Part shown: piece by piece, positions 10,860 through 19,702 of the stretch
Layout of the letters: every line of letters starts with the position of its first letter
Numbering within the stretch: the first letter of the stretch is position 1
Assembly (NCBI RefSeq): GCF_015710975.1
Contig: NZ_CP049783.1
Location: 2,890,001 to 2,954,000 of the forward strand
Length of the DNA stretch: 64,000 nucleotides
From: Paenibacillus polymyxa
GTDB taxonomy: Bacteria; Bacillota; Bacilli; Paenibacillales; Paenibacillaceae
Reading direction: 5' to 3'
Notes under the pieces: generated by a model
The model's input: the letters and a program-made list of their open reading frames with translations, nothing else
Told to the model about the DNA's origin: nothing
Databases searched by the model: none
Program-made: the position numbers and the translations under genes

Positions 10860-10901
10860 TCGAGTTGGAAACCGTGGAGGTTCGAGTTCTCTCGCCGGTA
10901 T
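10860..10901 (+). repeat. attR-like displaced tRNA-Leu 3' fragment
   Basis: A 42-bp direct repeat of 4772-4813 with two mismatches. It contains only the variable arm, T-arm and acceptor 3' strand of tRNA-Leu(CAA), with no 5' half, so it is not a gene. It marks the distal edge of an island of about 6.1 kb. The terminator that follows was probably the original end of the tRNA operon. Confidence 0.85.
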
Positions 10902-10909
10902 ACACAAAA

Positions 10910-10948
10910 GGGTGATAAAATGCTTAAAGGCATTTTATCACCCTTTTT
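10910..10948 (+). terminator. Terminator following the displaced tRNA fragment
   Basis: A 14-bp stem GGGTGATAAAATGC (10910-10923 with 10930-10943) with a short loop and a T5 run. It stands at the same distance from the tRNA fragment as the terminator after the intact tRNA-Leu. This supports the view that it is the ancestral terminator of the tRNA operon, now also usable by the suf operon. Confidence 0.85.
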
Positions 10949-11129
10949 ATTAATTGCATTCTCAATTTCGGCTATATAATTAATCGGGTGTCAGATGAAT
11001 GAAGATAAGAACTTCACATAGTTTCTTTTCTAAATAGTATATTTGACTGTGACTTTGATGTTGTTGTAGGATGGTGGTACTGAAAAAACATTTATAGTTT
11101 ATTAAGTGTAAAAGAAATGAGGAATGCAT

Positions 11130-11687
11130 ATGCAAGAAAGAATTTTGGAAGCTTTTGTAGAGGAAGTTCATGAGAATGGATTGAAATTTACTATGGATGA
11201 TCTTGCGAAAAGACTTGCTATCAGTAAGCGTACGTTGTATGAAAATTTTTCGTCTAAGACGCTTATTTTAGAGACACTTATTGAGCGTACAAATGATGAT
11301 ATGATTCAAAAGACGGAGCAAATTATCCAAAACAATGAATTATCTTTGTTAGAAAAGATTAAGCAGTCAATCAGGGTTATGCCGCTGTATTATAAGTTTT
11401 ATGATTTAAGAATATTGGACCAGATGAAAAAGTATTATCCTGAGCAATGGAAAAGAGTACATGCTGATTTAAATGATTGGTCTCCGATCAGAACATTAAT
11501 TCAGGAAGGTATTCGAGAAGGAATTATTGTGAACAAAAATGAGGCTCTAATCATGAAGCTAATTATTGATTCAGTGAATTTAACGCTTGATCAGCGTTTC
11601 TTTCTGGATAACAGTGTGACGGTAGAGGAAGCAACTTATTCCATTGTAGATATATTGTTATTTGGGTTAGTCGAAAAACAAAAATAG
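11130..11687 (+). CDS. TetR-family transcriptional regulator
   Basis: A 185-residue one-component regulator. The N-terminal HTH (residues about 5-50) contains FTMDDLAKRLAISKRTLYEN and FSSKTLILETLIERT, the usual TetR layout, followed by an all-helical ligand-binding domain. ATG 11130 is preferred over 11124 because GAGG at 11119-11122 is then 7 bp away. A terminator overlaps the stop codon. The MFS exporter immediately downstream in the same direction is the obvious target. The inducing ligand is unknown. Confidence 0.87.
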   Translation: MQERILEAFVEEVHENGLKFTMDDLAKRLAISKRTLYENFSSKTLILETLIERTNDDMIQKTEQIIQNNELSLLEKIKQSIRVMPLYYKFYDLRILDQMKKYYPEQWKRVHADLNDWSPIRTLIQEGIREGIIVNKNEALIMKLIIDSVNLTLDQRFFLDNSVTVEEATYSIVDILLFGLVEKQK

Positions 11688-11725
11688 CCTAATAATATGT
11701 GTGTATTAAAAGAGGCTATTTTTTT
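11680..11725 (+). terminator. Terminator after the TetR gene
   Basis: AAATAGCCT near 11682-11690 pairs with AGGCTATTT near 11713-11721, followed by more T. It separates the regulator from the MFS gene, so the two are probably not a simple operon. Confidence 0.65.
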
Positions 11726-11830
11726 ATATGAAAACTAATAAAACAATTAAGGTTTTTTTGTTTTTGAAGCTAGGATACTGAAATTAACTACTGATAAATA
11801 AAAGGGGTTCTGAAAAGGAAGGGTGGAAAT

Positions 11831-13057
11831 ATGTCTGTACTAACAAGAAATCGGGGAGCAATGCTGTTATTGATGCTTAACATTTTTTTAGCATTCATGG
11901 GGATTGGATTAGTCGTTCCTGTTTTACCTAAATTTATAAGTGAGCTAGGGATGAACGGTTCTTCAATGGGACTAATGGTTGCAGCCTTTGCGCTGACACA
12001 GCTTTTATTATCACCTTTGTCAGGAAAGTTGTCTGACCGTTATGGACGTAAAAAGTTGATTGTTTCTGGGATGTTTATTTTCATGCTGTCAGAGCTTGTT
12101 TTTGGATTGGCGGGTTCCGTTCCTACCTTGTTTGTTGCACGAATCATGGGCGGGGTAGGGGCTGCGTTGCTTACTCCCTCTATAATGGCCTACGTCGCTG
12201 ATGTGACCTCATTTGAGGAAAGAGGCAAGGGTATGGGCATGATTAATGCAGCGATTAACACAGGCTTCATAATCGGGCCAGGAATTGGCGGTTTGCTTGC
12301 AGCCTATGGAATACGTATTCCCTTCTTTGCGGCGGCAGGTGCTGCAGGAATAGCGGCTATTTTGTCTCTGTTCGTGCTGCCTGAGTCTTTGAGCAAGGAA
12401 AAACAACAGTACAATAGAGAGCTTCCGCGTGAAAAAGAAAACCTTTTACAGCAATTTGCCAAGTCCTATCAATCTCCGTATTTCATGGGCTTGCTCATTG
12501 TATTTGTCGTTGCTTTTGGATTGGCGAATTTTGAAACGGTATTTGGACTGTTTGTTGACCATAAATATGGTTTTACACCGATGGATATTGCCATCATTAT
12601 AACGACAGGGTCTATTTTGGGGGCAGTTGTTCAAGCAACTATATTTGGTTGGATCATTAACCGTTTTGGTGAGAAAAAAGTAATTCACCTTTGCTTGGCT
12701 ATTGGAGGACTGTTTATTTTCCTAACTTTATTTGCCGAGCAGTACGTGATGATTATGCTGACGACTTTTATAATTTTTCTGGCTATGGATATCCTTCGCC
12801 CAGCAGTAAGCACTTCTCTATCGCGGCAGGCTGGGGATGAGCAAGGGTTTGTAGCGGGTATGAACTCATCCTATACCAGCTTGGGGAATGTAATTGGACC
12901 GTTAGTTGCAGGACTGCTGTTTGATGTTCATATTAATTTGCCTTATATGGTGGCAGCGGTAGCCTTATTTGCTTGCCTCGTTCTTTCACTACGCTCTAAG
13001 CATGCAGGAAAGCGACACTCAACAACCCTTGCAGCAGAGCAGCGTAGAAGTGGTTAG
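11831..13057 (+). CDS. MFS drug:proton antiporter (DHA1 type)
   Basis: A 408-residue, 12-helix major facilitator. Motif A in the loop between helices 2 and 3 reads GKLSDRYGRKKL, and the antiporter motif C region GFIIGPGIGGLLA is in helix 5. Both are hallmarks of 12-TM drug exporters such as NorA, Bmr and TetA relatives. The start has GGAAGGGTGG upstream. It sits behind a TetR regulator, a typical inducible multidrug efflux pair. The substrate cannot be predicted from sequence alone. Confidence 0.87.
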   Translation: MSVLTRNRGAMLLLMLNIFLAFMGIGLVVPVLPKFISELGMNGSSMGLMVAAFALTQLLLSPLSGKLSDRYGRKKLIVSGMFIFMLSELVFGLAGSVPTLFVARIMGGVGAALLTPSIMAYVADVTSFEERGKGMGMINAAINTGFIIGPGIGGLLAAYGIRIPFFAAAGAAGIAAILSLFVLPESLSKEKQQYNRELPREKENLLQQFAKSYQSPYFMGLLIVFVVAFGLANFETVFGLFVDHKYGFTPMDIAIIITTGSILGAVVQATIFGWIINRFGEKKVIHLCLAIGGLFIFLTLFAEQYVMIMLTTFIIFLAMDILRPAVSTSLSRQAGDEQGFVAGMNSSYTSLGNVIGPLVAGLLFDVHINLPYMVAAVALFACLVLSLRSKHAGKRHSTTLAAEQRRSG

Positions 13058-13078
13058 CCGCAGGTCTATATTCACCCC

Positions 13079-13144
13079 CGACTTAGGTCTAGGTTCAAAA
13101 ACCGTCTGGGGTCCGTTTTGTCAAACGTTAGGTCAGCGTACAAT
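13079..13144 (+). promoter_or_regulatory. Candidate promoter and operator of the psp/lia operon
   Basis: A small palindrome GAC-TTAG-GTC (13080-13089) lies upstream of a -10-like TACAAT (13139-13144). The possible -35 elements at 13116-13123 fit only loosely. LiaR-type regulators use inverted GAC/GTC-like half-sites, so this is a candidate LiaR operator for autoregulation. Weak evidence. Confidence 0.3.
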
Positions 13145-13181
13145 AAGGACATAAGCAAGAAACAGTGAAAGGCGGTGAGAG

Positions 13182-13496
13182 ATGATGAGAGTTAACAAAG
13201 GGAATGGGTTAGCCATTGTACTGATCGTGTTGGGTTCGATTATGCTGCTCGGTAAGTTTACTCCGTTTTTCGGTCACTTTGTAGGACATCTGATTGGTTA
13301 CTTAATTCCGATAGCGATGATTATGCTGGGGTACTACGGTGTGAAAAGAGGAAATGCGCTCTTCGGTTGGATCGTGCTTGTGCTCGGGGTACTGATTTTA
13401 CTGGGCAAGCTGTCCTGGCTTATTGGACCACTGCTGGCAATCGGATTAATCATATTTGGTGTATCCATGCTGAGTGACCGTAGAAGACGCTACTGA
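13182..13496 (+). CDS. Small LiaI-like membrane protein
   Basis: A 104-residue protein with about four hydrophobic helices (LAIVLIVLGSIMLLG, FVGHLIGYLIPIAMIMLGYYG, ALFGWIVLVLGVLILLG, LIGPLLAIGLIIFGVSML) ending in the basic tail DRRRRY. It resembles the membrane domain of LiaF and LiaI proteins, which anchor PspA/LiaH to the membrane. GGCGGTGAG precedes the start, and a second ATG follows directly. It is the first gene of the stress operon, as liaI is in Bacillus. Confidence 0.75.
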   Translation: MMRVNKGNGLAIVLIVLGSIMLLGKFTPFFGHFVGHLIGYLIPIAMIMLGYYGVKRGNALFGWIVLVLGVLILLGKLSWLIGPLLAIGLIIFGVSMLSDRRRRY

Positions 13497-13584
13497 ATGT
13501 GACAGTTTGAGGATGAAGAAAAATGTACGAAAGCAAAGAGCAAGAAATGATGAAAATACGAACTTGTGAAAGGAGTAGACGCCA

Positions 13585-14253
13585 ATGAGTGTTTTTCGAA
13601 GAATGCGTGATATTACGGTAGCAACCTTCAATGAGCATTTGGAACAAAGTCAAGATCCGGTACAACTCATTGACCAGTTTCTATATAATACCCGTCAGGA
13701 AATCGCCGAAGCGGAAAAGCTTCATCAGCAGTATGCAGTGCATACAAGACAAATGAAGCAGCAGTTGGATCATGCATTGTCCATGCAGGCCAAACGGGAG
13801 GAACAAGCGCTTCTGGCTTTGAAAGCAGATGAAGAACACGTCGCAAAGCTAGCCCTTCAGGAAAAAATGCTGTATGCAGAAAAAGAAGAGCAGTATAGAG
13901 AACTGTGGGAGCAGAGCCGTGAATCATTACGTGAATTGGAGCAACAGCTGGATACATTAAAGACAGAATACCAAACGGTACACAGTAAGCGTCAGTATTA
14001 CGCTGCACGTGTACAAACGTTGAGACTCCAGCAGCAAATGAACGAACGGGCAGGTACATACGGTGGACGAAATGTTCCCCGAATGTTCAACCGCTTGGAA
14101 GACCGGGTAGCCGATATGGAAGCAGAAACGATGAGTCTGCGTGAATTGCGTCGGGGTGAGGAGTATACAAGGGATGCTCACAGCGGTGGATCGCTGCTCG
14201 AACAAGAGTGGGCGAGATTGAAAAGCAAGCTGAACAACAGCGGGAAGGAGTAA
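13585..14253 (+). CDS. PspA/IM30-family membrane-stress protein (first copy)
   Basis: A 222-residue, almost wholly alpha-helical coiled-coil protein of the PspA/IM30/LiaH family. It begins MSVFRRMRDITVATFNEHLEQSQDP, close to the amphipathic N-terminal membrane helix and the start of helix 1 in the family. The long coiled coil runs from about residue 28 to 150. Such proteins polymerise on damaged membranes and preserve bilayer integrity. A paralogue is encoded at 14746. AAAGGAG precedes the start. Confidence 0.85.
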   Translation: MSVFRRMRDITVATFNEHLEQSQDPVQLIDQFLYNTRQEIAEAEKLHQQYAVHTRQMKQQLDHALSMQAKREEQALLALKADEEHVAKLALQEKMLYAEKEEQYRELWEQSRESLRELEQQLDTLKTEYQTVHSKRQYYAARVQTLRLQQQMNERAGTYGGRNVPRMFNRLEDRVADMEAETMSLRELRRGEEYTRDAHSGGSLLEQEWARLKSKLNNSGKE

Positions 14254-14260
14254 GTAAATT

Positions 14261-14746
14261 ATGACCCGAATTTACCGATCAAGCCGGGATAGAGTATTAA
14301 CTGGAGTATGTGGCGGTCTTTCTGACGCAACAGGAATGGACTCAACTTGGATACGTATTCTGGTTGTGATCAGTTTCTTTATTACAGCAGGCACCACATT
14401 TATGATTTATGTGATTGCAGCGTTGGTTATTTCCAAGGAACCAAGATCTCCTTACGATGGAGGATTCGGTCCAGATAGCGGTCCCTATACCCAGCAAGAT
14501 CCGCGCTATTATGGCGGTAGTAATACTAGAACACAGTACGGACAAGGAACTGGTTACAATCAAGGCGGAGCATACGGCAACTCGAACCCGTTTGGTCAGG
14601 ATGCCCGCTATTCATCCAAATTTAATGCAGGACACAACAGTGATCTGGATTCCATGATGGAAGATATCGAGAAAAAAGCAATGAAAAAGGAACTGGAAGA
14701 GTTACGTAAAAAAGTAGAGCAATTCGAGAAGGGAGAACGTAAATAA
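14261..14746 (+). CDS. PspC-domain protein
   Basis: A 161-residue protein. Residues 1-60 form a PspC domain: [20 protein letters not shown], then a transmembrane helix around [28 protein letters not shown] Gly/Tyr/Gln-rich low-complexity linker follows (about 65-120). The C-terminus is a charged coiled coil ([26 protein letters not shown]). PspC proteins are membrane sensors or anchors for PspA. It is flanked by two PspA genes, and its stop overlaps the second by one base. The C-terminal coiled coil may contact PspA. Confidence 0.85.
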   Translation: MTRIYRSSRDRVLTGVCGGLSDATGMDSTWIRILVVISFFITAGTTFMIYVIAALVISKEPRSPYDGGFGPDSGPYTQQDPRYYGGSNTRTQYGQGTGYNQGGAYGNSNPFGQDARYSSKFNAGHNSDLDSMMEDIEKKAMKKELEELRKKVEQFEKGERK

Positions 14747-15450
14747 TGGGAATCTTTAAAAGAATGAAGGATATGACAAGAGCATCGGTGAATGAAATGT
14801 TGGATAAAGTTGAAGATCCGATTATCATGTTAAATCAGTACTTGCGTGATATGGAGGCAGAAATTCACGAGGCTGAGGTAACAGTCGCCAAGCAAATGGC
14901 AAATGAGCGTCGTATGAAACAGCGCTTGGAGGAGGCTGTACGTGTATCCAATGAGCGCGAAAAGCAGGCCGAATCTGCATTGCGAAATGGTCAGGAAGAA
15001 GTAGCCCGCAAGCTGCTGGGTGAGAAGATTTATTTTGTGCAAAAGCAGGATGAATACCGTGACTTGCACACTCAAGCCGAGCTCCAAGCGAAAGAACTGG
15101 TACAGCAGCTTCATGGAATGAAGGATGAATTCTACAAAATGCGCAATAAGCGTAATGAGCTGGTATCCCGTGCTCAAATGGCAAAAGCCAAAAAGCAAAT
15201 GTCGCAAATCAATAGCTTGCACACGATTGAAAGTGGGTCTGCTTCGCTGGGCTTCCACCGCATGGAGGAAAAAATCATGCAAATGGAGGCGGAAGCTGAC
15301 GTACTGCGTGCCCCTTATCGTCAAGCACCGGGAGAGGCATATGTTAATCCCGCAGAAGCTGAAAAACAATTTAAAGTGGATGAGCAGCTTCAACAATTGA
15401 AGTCCAAAATTCAGACAGGTGCTAAACCTGTAGATATGAAGAAGGACTAA
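14746..15450 (+). CDS. PspA/IM30-family membrane-stress protein (second copy)
   Basis: A 234-residue coiled-coil protein, more canonical than its neighbour at 13585. It begins [20 protein letters not shown] followed by [16 protein letters not shown], the conserved PspA/LiaH helix-1 motif. It then shows long heptad patterns up to about residue 150, and a segment around [20 protein letters not shown] typical of the family. The start shares one base with the pspC stop, so translation is coupled. Two PspA paralogues may form mixed assemblies. Confidence 0.88.
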   Translation: MGIFKRMKDMTRASVNEMLDKVEDPIIMLNQYLRDMEAEIHEAEVTVAKQMANERRMKQRLEEAVRVSNEREKQAESALRNGQEEVARKLLGEKIYFVQKQDEYRDLHTQAELQAKELVQQLHGMKDEFYKMRNKRNELVSRAQMAKAKKQMSQINSLHTIESGSASLGFHRMEEKIMQMEAEADVLRAPYRQAPGEAYVNPAEAEKQFKVDEQLQQLKSKIQTGAKPVDMKKD

Positions 15451-15598
15451 CTACTCGGAACCCAAACATTATGATATGCTGTATAGATGGACACTGACCA
15501 ATAACAGTGCTCAATCTGTATGGTTCGGGAAGCCATATGGCGATAAATTGCGCCACTATGGCTTTTCCTTCCTGTATAAGCAAAAAAGGGGGTGCAGC

Positions 15599-16246
15599 AT
15601 GGAGAGAAGAAAATCAGCCTTGGCACTGGCAGGGATTGGCATCGGGATTATTGTTTTATTCGGTCAGTGGATTGGGTTCCTCTCCGTGTTTGCACTGATC
15701 CTAATGTTGGCGGGAATATATAAGATTCGCAATTCCAAAATCAAAAAGGGCTATACGATGCTTGCCATCGGTGCTGGTCTGCTGGTGCTGGATCATTTGT
15801 TCTTGTTTGTGGTGATCACATTGGCTTCGCTGGCTGTGTTCTATTCACGTTCCAGAAAGCTGCATAAAGGTCAAAGCTCCATATTCAAACACAATTTCAT
15901 TTCCAATCACAAATGGGATGAAGTGCCGTGGAGCTTGCGCAGCACAAGTATATGGCATGTGGTTGGGGATGTGGATGCTGACCTGACGCTGGCTCTTCCA
16001 GAGGAACGTGAGCCCGTCATATTTTTACAGGGGATCTTCGGTGACATTGACATCACGCTGCCGGATAATTACGGTGTAGAGGTGGAGATGTTCGTATTGT
16101 TCGGGCAGATTCAGTTCGACCGGGACCATGAGGCAGGGATGCTCAACCGACTGGTGTGGAAGTCTCCTCATTATGAGCAGAGTGAATATAAAGTGAAGTT
16201 TGTCGTTTCGTACTTGGCGGGTGATGTCCGCATTCGATTTTATTGA
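15599..16246 (+). CDS. liaF: LiaF-like membrane protein
   Basis: A 215-residue protein starting at ATG 15599 behind AAAGGGGGTG. The N-terminal third holds hydrophobic helices (LALAGIGIGIIVLFG, WIGFLSVFALILMLAGIY, TMLAIGAGLLVLDHLFLFVVITLASLAVFY). The C-terminal half is a beta-rich LiaF C-terminal domain with repeated GDVDADLTLALPE, FGDIDITLPDNYGVEVE and AGDVRIRFY strands. In Bacillus LiaF inhibits the LiaS kinase until cell-wall stress relieves it. Its position immediately before the kinase and regulator supports this role. Confidence 0.86.
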   Translation: MERRKSALALAGIGIGIIVLFGQWIGFLSVFALILMLAGIYKIRNSKIKKGYTMLAIGAGLLVLDHLFLFVVITLASLAVFYSRSRKLHKGQSSIFKHNFISNHKWDEVPWSLRSTSIWHVVGDVDADLTLALPEEREPVIFLQGIFGDIDITLPDNYGVEVEMFVLFGQIQFDRDHEAGMLNRLVWKSPHYEQSEYKVKFVVSYLAGDVRIRFY

Positions 16247-16262
16247 ATCAGGAGGAACCGGG

Positions 16263-17342
16263 ATGAATCATAAAAAAACGTCCAACATGGTAACCCGCAG
16301 TATGGGTGAAGGTATCCTCCTGTGTGTTGTTGTGGGCGTAGTTGTCTTTTATATGCTGTATACATATGGATATGTGAAGTCGTTCCCAACCTGGGGAATG
16401 ATACTGAAAGTAGCAGGAGCCGTTATACTGGTATTGATTGGTACAGGCGCAATGTACGGATTTTATGAAAGCTATCGCTTTAAAAGCAGACTGGAAATGT
16501 TAAGAGAGACATTGCTGATGTGGGAAAAGGGCACCCCTGCACGTGAGTTGCCACCCCTAGGGCATGATGAGCTTGGCAGGCTAGGAGAGCAGTTGGAAAG
16601 AATCGGGCGTAAATGGCAGGAACAAGTTACGTCTTTACAACGCTTATCTACAGATAATGCTCAGCTGGCAGAACAGGCACGAATGACTGCGATCGTAGAG
16701 GAACGGCAGCGGCTGGCCAGAGAGTTGCATGATGCAGTATCGCAGCAATTGTTTGCTATTTCAATGACAGCGACGGCTGTGGGCAGGACGCTGGACAAGG
16801 ATTTTGATAAAGCGCAACGTCAGGTTGCTTTAATTGAAGAAATGTCTTCCGTGGCACAATCCGAAATGCGGGCGTTACTCCTTCATTTACGGCCTGTCTA
16901 TCTGGAAGGAAAACGGCTTGAGCAGGGTTTGCGTGATTTGGTACAGGAATTACAGGCAAAAGTACCAATGGAGATTGATTTTGAGATGGAAAGCGGAGTA
17001 CAGTTGGTTAAAGGCATTGAGAATCACTTGTTTCGCATTGTTCAGGAAGCGATGTCTAATACATTGCGCCATGCCAAAGCAACTCGTATGGAAATTCGTA
17101 TCGTGCAGCGCCCGGATTCCATTAGGCTGACGATTCGGGATAATGGTATTGGTTTTGAAATGGATGAGAAAAAGCAGACATCATATGGATTATCCACCAT
17201 GCAGGAGCGGGTCAGTGAAATTGGGGGAGCTATTCAGTATATAACGGCTCCGGGAAAAGGGACACGCATCGAGGTGTCTGTGCCAGTTATTTATGATGAA
17301 AGCGGAAGGAACGATGATCATGGAAACGGAATTACCGATTAG
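16263..17342 (+). CDS. liaS: LiaS-like sensor histidine kinase
   Basis: A 359-residue NarL-partner (HisKA_3) kinase. The start at ATG 16263 has AGGAGG at about 16250. Two transmembrane helices ([22 protein letters not shown] and [23 protein letters not shown]) enclose a very short external loop, which marks an intramembrane-type sensor. A HAMP-like linker follows, then [16 protein letters not shown] with the phospho-accepting His, and HATPase motifs [12 protein letters not shown] (N-box), [10 protein letters not shown] (G1) and [11 protein letters not shown]. It overlaps liaR. Confidence 0.9.
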   Translation: MNHKKTSNMVTRSMGEGILLCVVVGVVVFYMLYTYGYVKSFPTWGMILKVAGAVILVLIGTGAMYGFYESYRFKSRLEMLRETLLMWEKGTPARELPPLGHDELGRLGEQLERIGRKWQEQVTSLQRLSTDNAQLAEQARMTAIVEERQRLARELHDAVSQQLFAISMTATAVGRTLDKDFDKAQRQVALIEEMSSVAQSEMRALLLHLRPVYLEGKRLEQGLRDLVQELQAKVPMEIDFEMESGVQLVKGIENHLFRIVQEAMSNTLRHAKATRMEIRIVQRPDSIRLTIRDNGIGFEMDEKKQTSYGLSTMQERVSEIGGAIQYITAPGKGTRIEVSVPVIYDESGRNDDHGNGITD

Positions 17343-17970
17343 CGTACTGCTGGTAGACGACCATGAAATGGTGCGGATCGGGCTTGCGGCAGTGCTGGGG
17401 ACAGAAGAAGGGATTGAAGTGGTCGGCGAGGCTGGAAGCGGAGAAGAAGGCATACGGTTAGCATCAGAATACAAGCCAAATGTGATTTTAATGGATTTGG
17501 TCATGGATGGCATGGATGGTATTGAAACGACACGCCAAGTGACACGCCTGCTTCCAGAGACAAAGGTGATTGTACTGACGAGTTATTTGGATGATGAGAA
17601 AATGTACCCGGTCATTGAGGCAGGTGCATTCAGTTATTTGCTCAAAACGTCTCGTGCTTCCGAGATTGCGGATGCGATCCGTGCAGCTGCACGCGGACAG
17701 TCCGTACTCGAGTCACAGGTGGCCTCTAAGATGATGAATCGATTCCGCCAGCCACAGGCTGAAGCGCCCGCACATACAGAGCTAACAGATCGTGAGATGG
17801 AGGTTCTTCGCTTGTTGGCACAAGGGAAGTCTAACCAGGATATCGCAGATGAACTGATTATCGGGATTAAGACGGTAAAATTCCATGTCACGAACCTTCT
17901 CGCCAAATTAGGAGTAGAGGATCGCACACAGGCGGCAATCTATGCCTATAAGAACGGCTTAGCAGAGTAG
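17320..17970 (+). CDS. liaR: LiaR-like response regulator
   Basis: A 216-residue NarL/FixJ-type regulator. The receiver domain has the acidic pair near VDDHE and phospho-acceptor D59 in [10 protein letters not shown]; the C-terminal LuxR HTH reads [25 protein letters not shown] in two blocks. ATG 17320 is chosen because GGAAGGA at 17304-17310 is 9 bp upstream; ATG 17293 and ATG 17314 are alternatives. It is the last gene of the envelope-stress operon and very likely activates its first promoter. Confidence 0.91.
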   Translation: METELPISVLLVDDHEMVRIGLAAVLGTEEGIEVVGEAGSGEEGIRLASEYKPNVILMDLVMDGMDGIETTRQVTRLLPETKVIVLTSYLDDEKMYPVIEAGAFSYLLKTSRASEIADAIRAAARGQSVLESQVASKMMNRFRQPQAEAPAHTELTDREMEVLRLLAQGKSNQDIADELIIGIKTVKFHVTNLLAKLGVEDRTQAAIYAYKNGLAE

Positions 17971-17993
17971 ATTATAAAACGACAAATACAAAG

Positions 17994-18027
17994 AACCGGA
18001 GGCGATGAATGGTCCTCCGGTTTTTTT
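17994..18027 (+). terminator. Terminator of the psp/lia operon
   Basis: Stem AACCGGAGG (17994-18002) pairs with CCTCCGGTT (18013-18021), followed by a T7 run. Confidence 0.88.
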
Positions 18028-18046
18028 GTGTTCTGAAATACGGCGT

Positions 18047-18502
18047 TTAGATAAGGAGGAATAGAAAGGCGATTAAGGCCAGATCTAGTGCAAGCCCTCC
18101 CCCGTATCCATATCTGCCGCGATAGCCTGCTCTGCCATTTGCATAATTTCCATTTCCGTTTGAGCCAAATTCGCCTACGTTATAAGGAAAGTATGGATTT
18201 AGAAGTTCGTCGGGCGGTCTATTAAAGGCATTTAGCTTGGCAGAAGGGCGAGCTTTGTTTTTGGAATTCCTTTTTTTCTTTTTAGAGGAGATTTTTTTAG
18301 CTTTTTGTTTTCCTTTGTTACTGTAGCTTCCGGCATAGAGACTACCAGGAAAGGAGGATGGATATCCGTTCAACATCAGCTTGCCTTTGCTACACCCGCT
18401 TAAGATGCCGATGTGTCGTGTACCATCACGCATGACGGCACAGACCATCCGTCCGCCATGAGGTGCCACACTGGCTTCATTTACTGGATAAATGGGAAAC
18501 AT
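18047..18502 (-). CDS. Conserved hypothetical protein with Gly/Tyr-rich C-terminus
   Basis: A 151-residue protein I cannot name. ATG 18502 is chosen over upstream starts because AAAAGAGGTGA precedes it. Residues 1-60 form a small globular part (APHGGRMVCAVMRDGTRHIGILSG). A strongly basic segment follows (KQKAKKISSKKKKRNSKNK), then a Asn/Gly/Tyr-rich stretch (FGSNGNGNYANGRAGYRGRYGYGGG) and a hydrophobic C-terminal tail of about 15 residues. The composition is reminiscent of spore coat or surface proteins of Bacilli. It is convergent with the psp/lia operon. Confidence 0.65.
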   Translation of the reverse strand: MFPIYPVNEASVAPHGGRMVCAVMRDGTRHIGILSGCSKGKLMLNGYPSSFPGSLYAGSYSNKGKQKAKKISSKKKKRNSKNKARPSAKLNAFNRPPDELLNPYFPYNVGEFGSNGNGNYANGRAGYRGRYGYGGGLALDLALIAFLFLLI

Positions 18503-18750
18503 GATTTCACCTCTTTTGGTGTAAGATGCGTTGTGATTATAGTCTATTCTTATAGTGCCTACGGTGTATGGTCGAACACCCAGTAGGCGAATGAATATTT
18601 CTGAACGGTTGTGCTGACTTCCTCTGCGTATAAAACCTCTGGCAATGGGCATGCTATTGATAGATTCATAGATTTCAATCGAGCCGAAAAAAGAAGCATT
18701 CTATCGTGGATATGCGGAGAACGTATGGTTATGGAGGGGAAGGAACGTCC

Positions 18751-19515
18751 ATGTTAAAAGCAGAGATGATTAAAAAGGGAGTTATTGCGATTTTGGTATT
18801 AGGAACGGTGTTGGTACTGGCTGGCTGGCGTTACGGAACTCTTCAGACCAACGGAACTGATTCCCGCGAGGCAGAAACGGCTTTACGCTCGTTGTTATTC
18901 CTATCGGATCAAACCCCGGGTACACTGGATAAGCTAGTTGTAAAATGGCAAGGCGATTGGATTCCTAATCATGAAGATCCGGCAGATATAGCGGCACAGA
19001 TAGCTGATCAACTGAATATACCCACAGCAAGTAAACTCGTGGAAAATGGACACACACTTTATCGTTCTGTTCGCGATCGTGAGGATTTGAAAATTCGTTT
19101 AAATGTGATGGAACGTCAAACTGGACAATGGTATGTAGTCGTTCAGCTGGAAAGCAGTGATACAGGACGTGAGCAATTGATTCAGCTTCATAAGCTTTGT
19201 GCTGAGCAATTAAATTCTATAGGGGTGCAAGCGCAGTGGAACACCTCCGTTCAGCGTTCGCTGCAAGCAAAGGAAAGCGTGGATCAACTGATGAAACAAA
19301 CAGAAGCGAGCTTAGCGGGGACCATCTCTATGCAGGCTAAAGAAAGATACACAGATGTAAACACAGTAGCCGTATCTTATGAAGCTCCAGACCTGCCATT
19401 AATGGTTCAAAGTGGTGAGCATCAAGTTCAGATGCAGATGGCTGTACATGAAAATAAGGAGCAGCAGGATAAACGCATAACACTTGGTTTTCCGCTTATC
19501 ACGATTGAATACTGA
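18751..19515 (+). CDS. YwmB-like protein (TATA-box-binding-like fold family)
   Basis: A 254-residue exported or membrane-anchored protein. ATG 18751 has GGAGGGGAAGGA upstream. An N-terminal hydrophobic helix (VIAILVLGTVLVLAGW) is followed by a soluble domain including NGHTLYRSVRDREDLKIRLN, QWYVVVQLESS and the C-terminal RITLGFPLITIEY. The overall plan matches Bacillus YwmB proteins, which lie near cell-wall genes and whose function is poorly known. The family call rests on layout and a few motifs, so it is tentative. Confidence 0.6.
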   Translation: MLKAEMIKKGVIAILVLGTVLVLAGWRYGTLQTNGTDSREAETALRSLLFLSDQTPGTLDKLVVKWQGDWIPNHEDPADIAAQIADQLNIPTASKLVENGHTLYRSVRDREDLKIRLNVMERQTGQWYVVVQLESSDTGREQLIQLHKLCAEQLNSIGVQAQWNTSVQRSLQAKESVDQLMKQTEASLAGTISMQAKERYTDVNTVAVSYEAPDLPLMVQSGEHQVQMQMAVHENKEQQDKRITLGFPLITIEY

Positions 19516-19702
19516 CTTATAAGGTAAATTTATGATTCATCGGATAGCTTATCCATGTGGAATATGTTAAAATGTCATCAAATCTTTAGTTCCATGTTTT
19601 TCGAAAATCAAGTATGATCTTGTATAAATATACACAATACTACATGCGGATTTCGAGGATTGTGGATTGCGGAATCTTGACATGGGAAGAATGAGGTACT
19701 TC

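Noticed and set aside
10860..10901. A possible second tRNA-Leu gene
   Set aside because: Only the 3' half is present; no acceptor 5' strand, D-arm or anticodon arm. It is an attachment-site remnant.
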